The notes under the pieces are model-generated. The model searched no databases, was not told where the DNA came from, and was given only the letters and a program-made list of their open reading frames with translations. Source: Cupriavidus campinensis (GTDB lineage Bacteria > Pseudomonadota > Gammaproteobacteria > Burkholderiales > Burkholderiaceae). From it: a stretch of DNA of 64,000 nucleotides. Shown here in pieces: positions 1 to 7,400 of the stretch. The number at the start of each line of letters is the position of its first letter. Within the stretch, counting starts at the first letter, position 1. A program made the position numbers and the translations under genes. The DNA lies in the NCBI RefSeq assembly GCF_905397395.1, contig NZ_CAJPVH010000005.1, forward strand, positions 62,001 through 126,000, read 5' to 3'.

Positions 1-366
1 TTCGAAATCGCGCTCGATCTGGAACGGCACCTTCATGCCCAGGTAGGGGTTCATCGTGATCTGGCTGGAGGCGATGACCAGCGTGTAGCCATCGGCCGGG
101 GCATGGGCGACCAGATCGGCACCGAGGTTGCCGCCTGCGCCGGGCCGGTTCTCGATCACCACCGGCTGGCCGAGCTGCTTGCTCATCTGCGGCGCAATCA
201 GCCGCGCCAGGATGTCGTTGCCGCCGCCGGGCGCGAACGGCACGATCAGCGTGACGGGCTTGGTGGGGAACGCCGGCTGGGCGCTGGCCGGGGCGGTGGC
301 GCCGAGCGCGCAGGCCAGCCCCAGCAGCATCCGGGCGATGCGGAAGATGCGGAATCGTGTGGTCAT
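1..366 (-). CDS. Bug-family (TctC-like) periplasmic solute-binding protein, N-terminal part
   Basis: This gene runs off the left edge; 122 N-terminal codons are visible. It starts at ATG 366 with a GGAGAC ribosome site just upstream. A hydrophobic signal peptide ends at an ASA-Q type cleavage site. Then come the Bug-family hallmarks: PVTLIVPFAPGGGNDI, the VIENRPGAGGN stretch, and a DGYTLVIASS segment. Bug proteins bind carboxylates in the periplasm for tripartite tricarboxylate transporters, but most are orphans in Burkholderiales, and no TctA or TctB gene is visible here. It is the last visible gene of the minus-strand operon that starts at 3515, 41 bp after the enoyl-CoA hydratase, so its ligand may be a precursor of that pathway (inference). 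Confidence 0.9.
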   Translation of the reverse strand, partial: MTTRFRIFRIARMLLGLACALGATAPASAQPAFPTKPVTLIVPFAPGGGNDILARLIAPQMSKQLGQPVVIENRPGAGGNLGADLVAHAPADGYTLVIASSQITMNPYLGMKVPFQIERDFE

Positions 367-407
367 GGTTGTCTCCTGAGTGTCATTATGGATGGGGTGG
401 GCCGCCC

Positions 408-1211
408 TCAGCGGCCCGTGAAACTTGGCGGCCGCTTCTCGGCGAATGCCTGCCGCCCTTCGGTGCGGTCCGCCGTGTCGCGCAGCACGCCCCAGTAGAG
501 TTCGGTCAGCGCCTGCGCGTCGGCTTCGCCAAGGTGCGCGGTCTGGCGCGACAGCTTCTTGGCGGCCTGCACCGCCAGCGGGGCGTTGCGGGCCACGCGG
601 TGCGCCAGCGTGAGCGCCCGCTCGGCCAGCATTGCAGCCGGCACGGTCTCGCTCACGAGGCCGATGCGGTGCGCCTCGGCGGCATCGATGCGCTCGCCGG
701 TCAGCACCATCTGCATCGCATGGGCGGCGGGCACCGCCTTGAGCAGCCGGTGGAGGCCGGAGACCGCCGGAATCGATCCGACCGCCGCCTCGGGCAGGCC
801 GAAGGTGGCGTTTTCCGATGCAATCCGCATATCGCACTGCAAGGCCATTTCCAGCCCCGCGCCGAGGCAGTGCCCGTTGACCGCCGCGATCAGCGGCTTC
901 CACAGCGCCAGTCCGGACAGGTCCATCAGGCGGATATAGAGGCCGAGGTCGGCGGCGGGGTCCGGCGCCTGGAACAGCGCTTCCGCGTAGCTGGCCGGCG
1001 AGGTGCGCGTGCCCTTGAGGTCTGCGCCCGCGCAGAAGGCGCGCGTGCCGGCGCCGGTGAGCACGGCTACGCGGATATCGTCGCGGTCCCGGATCTCGGT
1101 CAGGTGGGCGCGCAGGGTGCGCAGCGCGGTCACGTCGAGCGCGTTGAGCGCCTCGGGGCGGTCGAGGGTCAGCACGGCCACGGCGCCGTCAAGGGTGAGG
1201 TGGACAGTCAT
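408..1211 (-). CDS. Enoyl-CoA hydratase/isomerase family protein
   Basis: 267 residues, a full-length crotonase-fold protein. It shows the oxyanion-hole segment AFCAGADLKG and both regions that carry the catalytic glutamates of hydratases (GAGLEMALQCD and FGLPEAAVG), so hydration of an enoyl-CoA is plausible. It starts at ATG 1211, 11 bp after the SDR stop. The order thiolase, SDR, hydratase is that of a beta-oxidation-like module; the SDR would act as the 3-hydroxyacyl-CoA dehydrogenase. Substrate chain or ring type cannot be read from sequence. Members of this superfamily also include isomerases and hydrolases, so the exact reaction remains open. Confidence 0.88.
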   Translation of the reverse strand: MTVHLTLDGAVAVLTLDRPEALNALDVTALRTLRAHLTEIRDRDDIRVAVLTGAGTRAFCAGADLKGTRTSPASYAEALFQAPDPAADLGLYIRLMDLSGLALWKPLIAAVNGHCLGAGLEMALQCDMRIASENATFGLPEAAVGSIPAVSGLHRLLKAVPAAHAMQMVLTGERIDAAEAHRIGLVSETVPAAMLAERALTLAHRVARNAPLAVQAAKKLSRQTAHLGEADAQALTELYWGVLRDTADRTEGRQAFAEKRPPSFTGR

Positions 1212-1222
1212 GACGCCCCCTC

Positions 1223-1987
1223 CTACACGCTGGGCGACGACAGGCTGCGCCCGCCGCACACGTAGAGCGTCTGGCCGGTAACGTAGGACGCCTCCGGGGC
1301 CAGGAAGAAGTGCACGGCATTGGCGATATCGGCCGCCGTGCCAATCCGCTGCACCGGCACCGACTTCTGGAGCTTCGCCTGCACGTCCGGCGCGAAGTTG
1401 CGGAACAGCGGCGTGTCGACGATGCCCGGCGCCACCGCGTTCACCGTCACGCCCTTGCCGGCGAACTCGATGGCCAGCGAGCGCGTCAGGCTGACCACGC
1501 CGCCCTTCGCCGCCGAGTAATTGGCCTGCCCGAAGCCGCCAAGCCACGCCCGCGACGAAATATTGACGATGCGGCCGTAGCCCCGCTCGACCATGCCGGG
1601 CAGCGCGGCCCGGCAGCACAGGAACTGGGAGCGCAGGTTGGTGTTGATGACGAGGTCCCAGTCGTCGTCCGTCATCTTGAGGAAGCGCATGTCGCGTACG
1701 GCGCCGGCGTTGTTGACCAGGCCATCGACGGGGCCCATGGTGGCCGAGACATGGGCGAAGGCCGCGTTGACGGCGTCGCCATCGGTCAGGTCCACGGTCA
1801 CGCCCATGGCGCGGTGGCCGGCGTGGACCAGCCCGCCCACCGCGTCGGCCAGCGCCGTGGCATCGCGGTCGAACAGCGCCACGGTCATGCCCGATTCGGC
1901 CAGCCGCGTGGCGATGCCGAGGCCAATGCCGCGTGCGGCGCCGGTGACGACGGTGACCCGCCCGGTTTCGGAAGTGTTCGCATTCAT
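1223..1987 (-). CDS. Short-chain dehydrogenase/reductase (SDR), FabG-like
   Basis: 254 residues of a classical SDR. The Rossmann motif TGAARGIG lies near the N-terminus, NNAG in the middle, and the catalytic serine plus YSAAKGG (Tyr-x-x-x-Lys) follow NISSRAW. An in-frame ATG lies 18 bp upstream (2005), but starting at MNANTSETGR fits the family length and leaves 1 bp after the thiolase stop at 1989. It is expected to oxidise or reduce a 3-hydroxyacyl/3-ketoacyl-CoA with NAD(P)H in the cytosol. Its place between thiolase and enoyl-CoA hydratase supports a 3-hydroxyacyl-CoA dehydrogenase role (inference from context). Confidence 0.9.
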   Translation of the reverse strand: MNANTSETGRVTVVTGAARGIGLGIATRLAESGMTVALFDRDATALADAVGGLVHAGHRAMGVTVDLTDGDAVNAAFAHVSATMGPVDGLVNNAGAVRDMRFLKMTDDDWDLVINTNLRSQFLCCRAALPGMVERGYGRIVNISSRAWLGGFGQANYSAAKGGVVSLTRSLAIEFAGKGVTVNAVAPGIVDTPLFRNFAPDVQAKLQKSVPVQRIGTAADIANAVHFFLAPEASYVTGQTLYVCGGRSLSSPSV

Positions 1988-1988
1988 C

Positions 1989-3140
1989 TCAAACTCCCAG
2001 CACATGCACCGACGAGGCGGCGTGATCCACGCCGGCGATGCCGCCGCCGGTGCATTGGGTCAGGCCGATCCGGGCCCCTTCCACCTGCCGGCTGCCGGCA
2101 CGCCCCTGCAGGTGCCACATCACTTCCACCATTTGCGCGATGCCGGTGGCGCCGAGCGGATGGCCCTTGGCGAGCAGGCCGCCACTGGGGTTCACCGGCA
2201 CCCGTCCGCCCAGCCGCGTGGCGCCCGAGCGCAGCAGCGGCACGGCCTCGCCAGGGGGCGCGAGGCCCAGCGCCTCGTAGTAGAGCAGCTCGGCGATGGT
2301 GAAGGCGTCGTGCAGTTCCACCACGTTGACGTCCGCCGGGCCGAGTCCGGCCTGGTCGTACGCCTGCCGTGCGGCGCGGGCGGTGATTTCGGCGTCGAGG
2401 ATGTCGTCGTCGGCCTGCTCGCGCATGCCGGAGACCACCACCGACGACAGCACCCGCACTGCCCTGGCCTTGGCCTGCGCCGGACGGCGCGTGCTCAGCA
2501 CCACCGCCGCGGCGCCGTCGACCTGCGAGGGGCAGCACTGCAGCAGCGTGAGCGGGTCCGCGATCATGCGCGAGGCCAGCACTTCCTCGGCCGTGACCGC
2601 CGTACGCTGCTGGGCGAACTCGTTCAGCGTGCCGTGGTAGCGGTTCTTCACGGCGACGGCGGCCAGGTCTTCAGGCGTGGCATCGCGCTCGTGCAGGAAA
2701 CGCGTGCCGCGCATCGCGTAGACCGCAGGCAGCACCATGCCGGCGTTCGCGTAGCACTCTGTCTTGTAATCATTGCGTTGCAGCGGGATGGTACCGCCGC
2801 CGAGCGCGGTGAGTTGCTCGATGCCGAAGACCAGCACCGTCTCATACTGCTGGGCCAGCAGCGCGTGGCGCGCCAGATGCACGCCGGTGGCGCCGCTCGC
2901 GCAGGCGTTCTCGACGTTGTAGACGGGAATGCCGCGCAGGCCGAGATCGCGCACGATCAACTGGCCCAGGATCATGCCGCCGAGCACGTTGGCGCAGTAG
3001 ACAGCTTCGATGTCCTGCAGCGAGACGCCTGCGTCGTCCACGGCCTTGAGGATGGCCTGTTGGGCCAGTTCGGGGGCCAGCACGCCCGGGTGTCGGCCGA
3101 ACGGCGTCATCGCGCCGCCGGCAATATAGATGTCTTGCAT
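1989..3140 (-). CDS. Thiolase family protein (SCP-x/lipid-transfer thiolase type)
   Basis: 383 residues. The nucleophilic cysteine is Cys80 in NACASGATG. The C-terminal half has an HDAFT segment where degradative and SCP-x-type thiolases carry the catalytic histidine motif, followed by GHPLGATG and the second active-site cysteine in QCTGGG. HDAFT and the absence of NEAFA place it with SCP-x-type thiolases, which typically cleave branched or steroid-like 3-ketoacyl-CoAs and are usually found next to a DUF35 partner. That partner is present immediately upstream (3153-3515). It would release acetyl- or propionyl-CoA as the last step of this operon. Confidence 0.9.
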   Translation of the reverse strand: MQDIYIAGGAMTPFGRHPGVLAPELAQQAILKAVDDAGVSLQDIEAVYCANVLGGMILGQLIVRDLGLRGIPVYNVENACASGATGVHLARHALLAQQYETVLVFGIEQLTALGGGTIPLQRNDYKTECYANAGMVLPAVYAMRGTRFLHERDATPEDLAAVAVKNRYHGTLNEFAQQRTAVTAEEVLASRMIADPLTLLQCCPSQVDGAAAVVLSTRRPAQAKARAVRVLSSVVVSGMREQADDDILDAEITARAARQAYDQAGLGPADVNVVELHDAFTIAELLYYEALGLAPPGEAVPLLRSGATRLGGRVPVNPSGGLLAKGHPLGATGIAQMVEVMWHLQGRAGSRQVEGARIGLTQCTGGGIAGVDHAASSVHVLGV

Positions 3141-3152
3141 GAATCGCTCCGC

Positions 3153-3515
3153 TCAGTCCTGGGTGGCGTGGAATACGTAGCCGTAGGTGTCGTCCGGCTC
3201 GGGCCGGTAACGGTCGCCAATGGCGGGCCGGTCCTTGCCGAGCAGGCGGCCGAAGATGCGCACCGGGCCGGCGAAGTCCACATAGCCCAGCGCGTACGGC
3301 GGCTGGCCGGTCTTCGGCGCGGGATGGATCACGGTAAAGCTGTAGACGGTGCCGGGGCCGGTCACCGCCACGGGTGCATGGTGCGGTGCGAGCGGCGAAT
3401 GGTCGGCCACGGCCGGGAACACCCACTCGCCGGTACGCGTGTCGCGGGACGCCATCAGCGTCGGCGCTGTCTGGGGGCTGCCGGGGCGCCAGAGGGGGAA
3501 GGATTGCGTCGTCAT
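3153..3515 (-). CDS. DUF35 OB-fold acyl-CoA-associated protein
   Basis: 120 residues, the first gene of the minus-strand operon, 12 bp before the thiolase. The C-terminal two thirds match the OB-fold of DUF35 proteins: GTVYSFTVIHPAPK, PYALGYVDFAG, then VRIFGRLLGKD. DUF35 proteins act as small partners of SCP-x-type thiolases and hydroxymethylglutaryl-CoA synthases. The start at MTTQSFPLW follows an AAGGAGAC ribosome site. The N-terminal rubredoxin-like zinc ribbon normally has four cysteines; this protein has no cysteine at all, so the zinc site is lost although the region is still about the usual length. Confidence 0.8.
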   Translation of the reverse strand: MTTQSFPLWRPGSPQTAPTLMASRDTRTGEWVFPAVADHSPLAPHHAPVAVTGPGTVYSFTVIHPAPKTGQPPYALGYVDFAGPVRIFGRLLGKDRPAIGDRYRPEPDDTYGYVFHATQD

Positions 3516-3644
3516 GCTGGTCTCCTTGTCGTTGGTCGTTGGCTGGATAGTGGTACGCCGGTGAAGCCACGACAAACGAGAAATCCGGACGCGTCGATTG
3601 ACTTTTTCTCAAGCGAAGGGGCCGAGGAGCGCCGGGCTGGTACT

Positions 3645-3673
3645 GTATTCGAACAGGCACTTCGGGTTTTCAA
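3645..3673 (-). promoter_or_regulatory. Possible sigma-70 promoter of the 3515-1 operon
   Basis: On the minus strand TTGAAA (3668-3673) and GAATAC (3645-3650) are separated by 17 bp, about 130 bp upstream of the first gene. This is a pattern match only; no operator is obvious beside it. Confidence 0.3.
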
Positions 3674-3720
3674 GGTCTCTGCCTAGCCTTGCTGTCGCGC
3701 CGGCGCTGGTGTAGGCTTGC

Positions 3721-3745
3721 AACTACGATCTATTGAGTCCTAGTT
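3721..3745. promoter_or_regulatory. Rrf2 operator copy 1 (autoregulatory)
   Basis: AACTACGA (3721-3728), 9 bp, then TCCTAGTT (3738-3745): an inverted repeat with one mismatch. It ends 4 bp before the Rrf2 ATG, so bound protein would block its own expression. The same element with the same 9-bp spacer recurs at 5616-5640 and 5722-5746. Confidence 0.75.
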
Positions 3746-3749
3746 AAAA

Positions 3750-4271
3750 ATGTCCCATATCAGCACGGGTGTCGAGTACGGGCTGCACTGCCTGCTCTAT
3801 CTGTCGCGCTCCAACATGGCCGTGGAAGAAGCCAGTGTGCGCGATCTGGCCGAACTGCAGGGCGTCCCCACCGAGTTCCTGGCCAAGCTGTTCACCAAGC
3901 TCGCGAAGGCCGAAATCGTGGTGGCCACCGAGGGCATCAAGGGCGGTTTCCGGCTGGCGCGTCCGCCTTCGCGCATCTCGGTCTATGACGTGATTGTCGC
4001 CATCGACGGCGACAAGCCGCTGTTCGAGTGCCGGGAGATCCGCGAGCGCAGTGCCGTATTCGAGGGCTGCCCGCCGGCCTGGGCAACGCGCGGCGTGTGC
4101 ACCATCCACGCGGTCATGCAGTCCGCCGAGAAGGCAATGCGCGCCGAGCTCAAGAATCACACGCTGGCCGACATTGCCGAGCGCACCGTGGAGAAACTGC
4201 CCGCCGCGTACGGCGGTCAGGTTGTGGAGTGGCTGACCGACCGCGCGGCCAACCGGCGCAGCGCCAGATAG
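3750..4271 (+). CDS. Rrf2-family transcriptional regulator
   Basis: 173 residues. The N-terminal winged helix is typical of Rrf2 proteins (GVEYGLHCLLYLSR, then VRDLAELQGVPTEFLAKLFTKLAKA, then the wing GIKGGFRLARPP). Three cysteines, Cys94, Cys107 and Cys117, are spaced as in Rrf2 members that bind an iron-sulfur cluster (IscR, NsrR and RsrR types), so it probably senses redox state, iron-sulfur status or nitric oxide. An inverted repeat abuts its start codon, and matching repeats lie before the NADH dehydrogenase-like gene and the cupin operon, defining a likely local regulon. Which signal it senses cannot be told from sequence. Confidence 0.92.
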   Translation: MSHISTGVEYGLHCLLYLSRSNMAVEEASVRDLAELQGVPTEFLAKLFTKLAKAEIVVATEGIKGGFRLARPPSRISVYDVIVAIDGDKPLFECREIRERSAVFEGCPPAWATRGVCTIHAVMQSAEKAMRAELKNHTLADIAERTVEKLPAAYGGQVVEWLTDRAANRRSAR

Positions 4272-4274
4272 AGA

Positions 4275-4307
4275 AAGGGCGATCCTGGCGGATCGCCCTT
4301 CTTCTTT
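4275..4307. terminator. Bidirectional intrinsic terminator
   Basis: An 11-bp perfect stem, AAGGGCGATCC (4275-4285) with GGATCGCCCTT (4290-4300), loop TGGC, followed by TTCTTT-rich sequence. It sits between the convergent Rrf2 gene and the oxidoreductase gene and would serve both. Confidence 0.85.
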
Positions 4308-4318
4308 CCCGAGCCCGA

Positions 4319-5530
4319 TCAGGCCACGACGATGCGGCGCGGATCGGCCGACGCCAGCGCCTCGGCCCGGTTCGCGCTCGGCGGGTAAATCCATTCGGTG
4401 TTGATCTTTGTCTTCAGCGCCTTGGCCTCGGCGCCCGACAGCTTCACCTGGCGGTCCCAGCCCTCGGTGTAGACCGCCCCCCACGGCCCCAGATCCAGAC
4501 AGGTCACGTACTTCGGCTGGCTGTACGGGATCGGCGGCTGGCCCAGCAGGTCGGCGGCCACGTTGTGCCCGGCAGACCGCCCCAGGTTCATCGCGTGCTG
4601 GCACGACATCATCGTGACGTTACCCTCGTCATCGGTCGCGGCACGGGCCACATCGCCGGTGGCGTAGACATGCTCCACACCATCGACCTTCAGGTTGCGG
4701 TCCACATGCAGCCGGCCGAAGTTGTCGCGCTGCGCGGGGATCTGGTCAGTCAGCGCGCTCGCACGGGCGCCTGCGGTCCAGATCACGGTCTGGGCGTCGA
4801 TGCGCTCGCCGCTTTCCAGGGTGACGCCTTCGGCGTCCACCGACGCCACACCGGAGCCCAGCTTCCACGTCACGCCGAGTTGGGTCAGCGCCTCGGTAAT
4901 CACCGGGCGCGGCCCCTGGCCCAGGTCCGGACCGATCTCGCCATTGCGCTCCACCAGGATGACGCGCACTGCGGTATCGGCACCGAGCACCTCGCGCAGC
5001 CGCGCCGGCATCTCGGCCGCGGTCTCGATGCCGGTGAACCCAGCGCCAGCTATCACCACGGTATTGCGCGCCACGCTGTCGGGGCGGCCGGCCAGCCCGT
5101 GCAAATGCGCCTCCAGCCGCGAGGCATCGGCCACCTGGTCGACGTTGAAGGCATGCGCTTCGAGTCCGTCGATCGCCGGACGGAACAGCCGGCTGCCGGC
5201 GGCCAGCACCAGGCGGTCATAGCCGAGCGTCTGGCGCGAGGTATCGGCGCCCACGCCCTTCACCGCCACTTCACGGGCTGCCACGTCAATGCGTTCGACG
5301 ATGCCCTGCACGAACCGCACACCGGTGGCGGCGAAGATCTCCAACAGCGGCGCCTTCATCTTCAGCGGGTTCTGCTCGTAGAGCCGGGGGCGCACGTGCA
5401 GCGCCGGCTCCGGCGCGACCAGCACGATTTCCACATCGGTGCGCGCGGCCTCGTCGAGCAGACGGGCCGAAGCAAGGGCGCTCCACATGCCGGCAAAGCC
5501 GGCGCCAATGACAAGAATGCGTTGGGACAT
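4319..5530 (-). CDS. NAD(P)/FAD-dependent oxidoreductase, type II NADH dehydrogenase-like
   Basis: 403 residues. The N-terminal FAD-binding motif VIGAGFAGM and a second nucleotide-binding motif VIAGAGFTGIE are the two-dinucleotide-binding layout of type II NADH dehydrogenases and related flavoproteins; the ATGDVAR segment near residue 300 contacts FAD. Such enzymes pass electrons from NADH to quinone without pumping protons. No clear transmembrane segment is seen, so membrane attachment would be peripheral. An excellent Rrf2-type inverted repeat lies 86 bp upstream of the start (5616-5640), so expression probably depends on the adjacent Rrf2 protein. Ferredoxin reductase-like alternatives cannot be excluded. 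Confidence 0.88.
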   Translation of the reverse strand: MSQRILVIGAGFAGMWSALASARLLDEAARTDVEIVLVAPEPALHVRPRLYEQNPLKMKAPLLEIFAATGVRFVQGIVERIDVAAREVAVKGVGADTSRQTLGYDRLVLAAGSRLFRPAIDGLEAHAFNVDQVADASRLEAHLHGLAGRPDSVARNTVVIAGAGFTGIETAAEMPARLREVLGADTAVRVILVERNGEIGPDLGQGPRPVITEALTQLGVTWKLGSGVASVDAEGVTLESGERIDAQTVIWTAGARASALTDQIPAQRDNFGRLHVDRNLKVDGVEHVYATGDVARAATDDEGNVTMMSCQHAMNLGRSAGHNVAADLLGQPPIPYSQPKYVTCLDLGPWGAVYTEGWDRQVKLSGAEAKALKTKINTEWIYPPSANRAEALASADPRRIVVA

Positions 5531-5613
5531 CTCTACTGCTCCTGAATTGATCTGTACTGCCCTGACCAGCGGCGGCGCCGCCTCGATTTACAGGCCGCGT
5601 CTCTCGACACAGC

Positions 5614-5642
5614 TTAACTACGATTGTATGAGTCGTAGTTAA
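5614..5642. promoter_or_regulatory. Rrf2 operator copy 2 (perfect)
   Basis: TTAACTACGA (5614-5623) and TCGTAGTTAA (5633-5642) are perfect 10-bp inverted arms with a 9-bp spacer. It lies in the divergent region between the NADH dehydrogenase-like gene (start 5530) and the small-peptide/cupin operon (start 5764). Confidence 0.8.
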
Positions 5643-5721
5643 AGCGTGCAAGAAATTTCATGGATGGGGTTTACGCCAATCCATCCGCTGCTTGCAGGGA
5701 GACCGCGAATCGACTATCGTT

Positions 5722-5746
5722 ATCTCCGACTATATTAGTCGTAGTA
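5722..5746. promoter_or_regulatory. Rrf2 operator copy 3
   Basis: A degenerate left arm ATCTCCGA (5722-5729, 6 of 8 positions), 9 bp, and right arm TCGTAGTA (5739-5746). It is 17 bp before the ATG at 5764 and would control the peptide, cupin and AhpD-like genes. Confidence 0.65.
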
Positions 5747-5763
5747 ATGAATTGGAGTCGATC

Positions 5764-5952
5764 ATGAGGCAGTTTGGTTGGGTGGGCGCCCTTGGCGCCA
5801 TTGCAGTATTGGCGACCGGCATCACCACATGGGCGGCAGCCGATGGTGGCCTGGCACCCCCCTGTGCGCGGGGTGTGCTGCTGGGTGCGCAACACGCCGA
5901 TGGCACGAACGCCGCCAGCCAGGCATCTGGCCCACCCTACCCGGTGGCCTGA
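5764..5952 (+). CDS. Small secreted peptide, unknown function
   Basis: 62 residues starting at ATG 5764 behind a GGAG ribosome site. Residues 1-25 (MRQFGWVGALGAIAVLATGI, then TTWAA) look like a signal peptide; the remaining 37 residues are Gly/Ala/Pro-rich with one cysteine and no recognisable domain. It lies directly downstream of an Rrf2-type operator and 30 bp before the cupin gene, so it would be the first gene of that operon. It could instead be a leader ORF or a spurious reading frame; the ribosome site, signal peptide and position are the only support. Confidence 0.5.
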   Translation: MRQFGWVGALGAIAVLATGITTWAAADGGLAPPCARGVLLGAQHADGTNAASQASGPPYPVA

Positions 5953-5982
5953 CCGGCTCCGGCCCTGAACATGGAGGTTGAG

Positions 5983-6423
5983 ATGAAAGTTGTTTTCCCC
6001 CGGATGCTGGCACCGCTCCTGGCGGCGGCCGGCATGATGCTTGCCGGCGGCGCGATGGCGCACGGCACTGGCGAGACCGTCACACCGAACTTTTCGCGCG
6101 CCATTCCGAACCTGCCGGGCAAGTCGCTGGTCGCCGTGGAGGTGAACTACGCGCCGGGCGGCGCTTCGCACCCGCACCGGCATGCCGGGTCTGCGTTCAT
6201 CTATGCCTATGTGGTCTCGGGCAGCATCGTCAGCAAGGTTAACGACGGCCCCGAGCGCGTCTACAAGGCGGGCGAGAGCTTCCACGAAGACCCTGGCTCG
6301 ACCCATCCGGTCAGCCGGAATGCCAGCAAGACCAAGCCCGCCAAACTGCTGGCGGTCTTCGTGGCGGATGCCACGGACACCGAACTCACCACCAACCTTG
6401 GTACCCACGACAAGAAGGACTGA
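5983..6423 (+). CDS. Secreted cupin-domain protein
   Basis: 146 residues. A signal peptide ends at GGAMA-HG. The rest is a single small cupin barrel: PGGASHPHRHAGSAFIYAYVVSG carries the first cupin motif with two metal-binding histidines, and the second motif follows as AGESFHEDPGSTHPVSRN. It therefore probably binds a metal in the periplasm. I chose ATG 5983 because a GGAGG site precedes it; an in-frame ATG at 5971 lies too close to any ribosome site. It is followed 2 bp later by the AhpD-like gene. A redox or detoxification role is suggested by its neighbours and the Rrf2 operator, but substrate is unknown. Confidence 0.85.
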   Translation: MKVVFPRMLAPLLAAAGMMLAGGAMAHGTGETVTPNFSRAIPNLPGKSLVAVEVNYAPGGASHPHRHAGSAFIYAYVVSGSIVSKVNDGPERVYKAGESFHEDPGSTHPVSRNASKTKPAKLLAVFVADATDTELTTNLGTHDKKD

Positions 6424-6425
6424 GC

Positions 6426-6869
6426 ATGCGCATCGACTACACGAAAACTTCCCCAGCCGGCGTCAAGGCGCTCGGCGGTGTCTACGGCTACATCACGCAG
6501 TCCGGGCTCGAACCCGCGCTGGTGGAGCTGACCTACCTGCGCATCAGCCAGATCAACGGCTGCGCCTACTGCCTGGACATGCATACACGCGAACTGACGC
6601 GCAAGGGCGTGGACGTGCAGAAGCTTGCGCTGGTCCAGGTCTGGCACGAGGCGGGCAACCTGTTCTCCGACCGCGAAAAGGCCGCCCTGGCCTGGGCCGA
6701 ATCGGTGACGCGCGTCGCCGACACCCATGTGCCCGACGACGCCTTCGAGGCTGCCGCCGCGGTCTTTGAGGAAAAGGAACTCGCCGACCTGACCATCGCG
6801 ATCGGCCTCATGAATGCCTTCAACCGGCTGGCCATCAGCTTCCGGCGGGGGCCCGAGGGTGCGGTGTAA
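6426..6869 (+). CDS. Carboxymuconolactone decarboxylase family, AhpD-like protein
   Basis: 147 residues of the all-helical CMD/AhpD family. The redox motif is present as E34 ... C46-A-Y-C49 ... H53 (NGCAYCLDMH), the arrangement used by alkylhydroperoxidase AhpD to reduce peroxides through a disulfide. It lies 2 bp after the cupin gene and completes the Rrf2-linked operon. This makes peroxide or electrophile removal the likely job; the carboxymuconolactone decarboxylase activity of the family name is unlikely because that branch lacks the CxxC pair. Confidence 0.9.
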   Translation: MRIDYTKTSPAGVKALGGVYGYITQSGLEPALVELTYLRISQINGCAYCLDMHTRELTRKGVDVQKLALVQVWHEAGNLFSDREKAALAWAESVTRVADTHVPDDAFEAAAAVFEEKELADLTIAIGLMNAFNRLAISFRRGPEGAV

Positions 6870-6888
6870 CGGCGCTCGGGCCCCCGCC
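6844..6888. terminator. Strong inverted repeat at convergent gene ends
   Basis: A perfect 14-bp inverted repeat (6844-6857 with 6875-6888, core GGGGGCCCGAG) overlaps the last codons of the AhpD-like gene and lies 12 bp from the Ohr stop. There is no T run, so termination would be by RNA structure rather than a canonical intrinsic terminator. Confidence 0.5.
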
Positions 6889-6900
6889 TGGCCGTGCGCG

Positions 6901-7320
6901 TCAGACGACCGCGATCGTCACGTCGATGTTGCCGCGCGTGGCCTTTGAATACGGACAGATCTGATGCGCCCGTGCGGCAAGCGAGCGGGCGAGGTCGGGA
7001 TCGATCCCGGGCAGGGACACGTTGAGCCGGGCAGCCAGCAGGAACGCCTCGCCAGCGCGACAAAGGTCGATTTCCGCTTCAACCGCGGCGTCTGCAGGCA
7101 GCGTGACGTCCGCGGCCTGTGCCGCCTTGCCGATCGCGCCGAGGAAGCAGGCGGACCAGCCGGCGCCAAGCAACTGCTCAGGATTCGTGCCGGGACCGTT
7201 GCTGCCGGGGCCAGAAAGGTCAATGGCGAGACGGTTGTCCGAACTGCGGGAACTGCCGTTCCGGCCGCCCGTCGTGCGGGTCTTGCCGGTGTAGATCACG
7301 GTATCGATGGCTTGCGTCAT
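6901..7320 (-). CDS. ohr: Organic hydroperoxide resistance protein (Ohr/OsmC family)
   Basis: 139 residues, the usual Ohr length. It has both reactive cysteines: Cys58 in GWSACFLGAI and Cys122 in QICPYSKATRGN, with NPEQLLGAGWSACF typical of Ohr rather than OsmC. Ohr reduces organic hydroperoxides in the cytosol using lipoylated proteins as electron donor. It lies close to other peroxide-handling genes, and a gene for a dihydrolipoyl-dehydrogenase-like protein exists at 54223 in this window. No OhrR gene is adjacent; the nearest MarR proteins are at 9178 and 42436. Confidence 0.93.
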   Translation of the reverse strand: MTQAIDTVIYTGKTRTTGGRNGSSRSSDNRLAIDLSGPGSNGPGTNPEQLLGAGWSACFLGAIGKAAQAADVTLPADAAVEAEIDLCRAGEAFLLAARLNVSLPGIDPDLARSLAARAHQICPYSKATRGNIDVTIAVV

Positions 7321-7400
7321 GAATGTCTGGGATGGTAGGAGTGTTCGCCACGTATGGAAGGCGGCGGCCCGTGGTGGCGACACGGGCCGCGCCGGGTAAC

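Noticed and set aside
357-1265. Long plus-strand open frame opposite the enoyl-CoA hydratase
   Set aside because: Its translation is Arg/Ala/Gly/His-rich low complexity with no domain; it is the antisense shadow of a clear gene. The same applies to the long frames at 1593-3686, 4028-5545, 15562-17115, 29858-31996, 47619-48458, 48356-50197 and 52611-54497.
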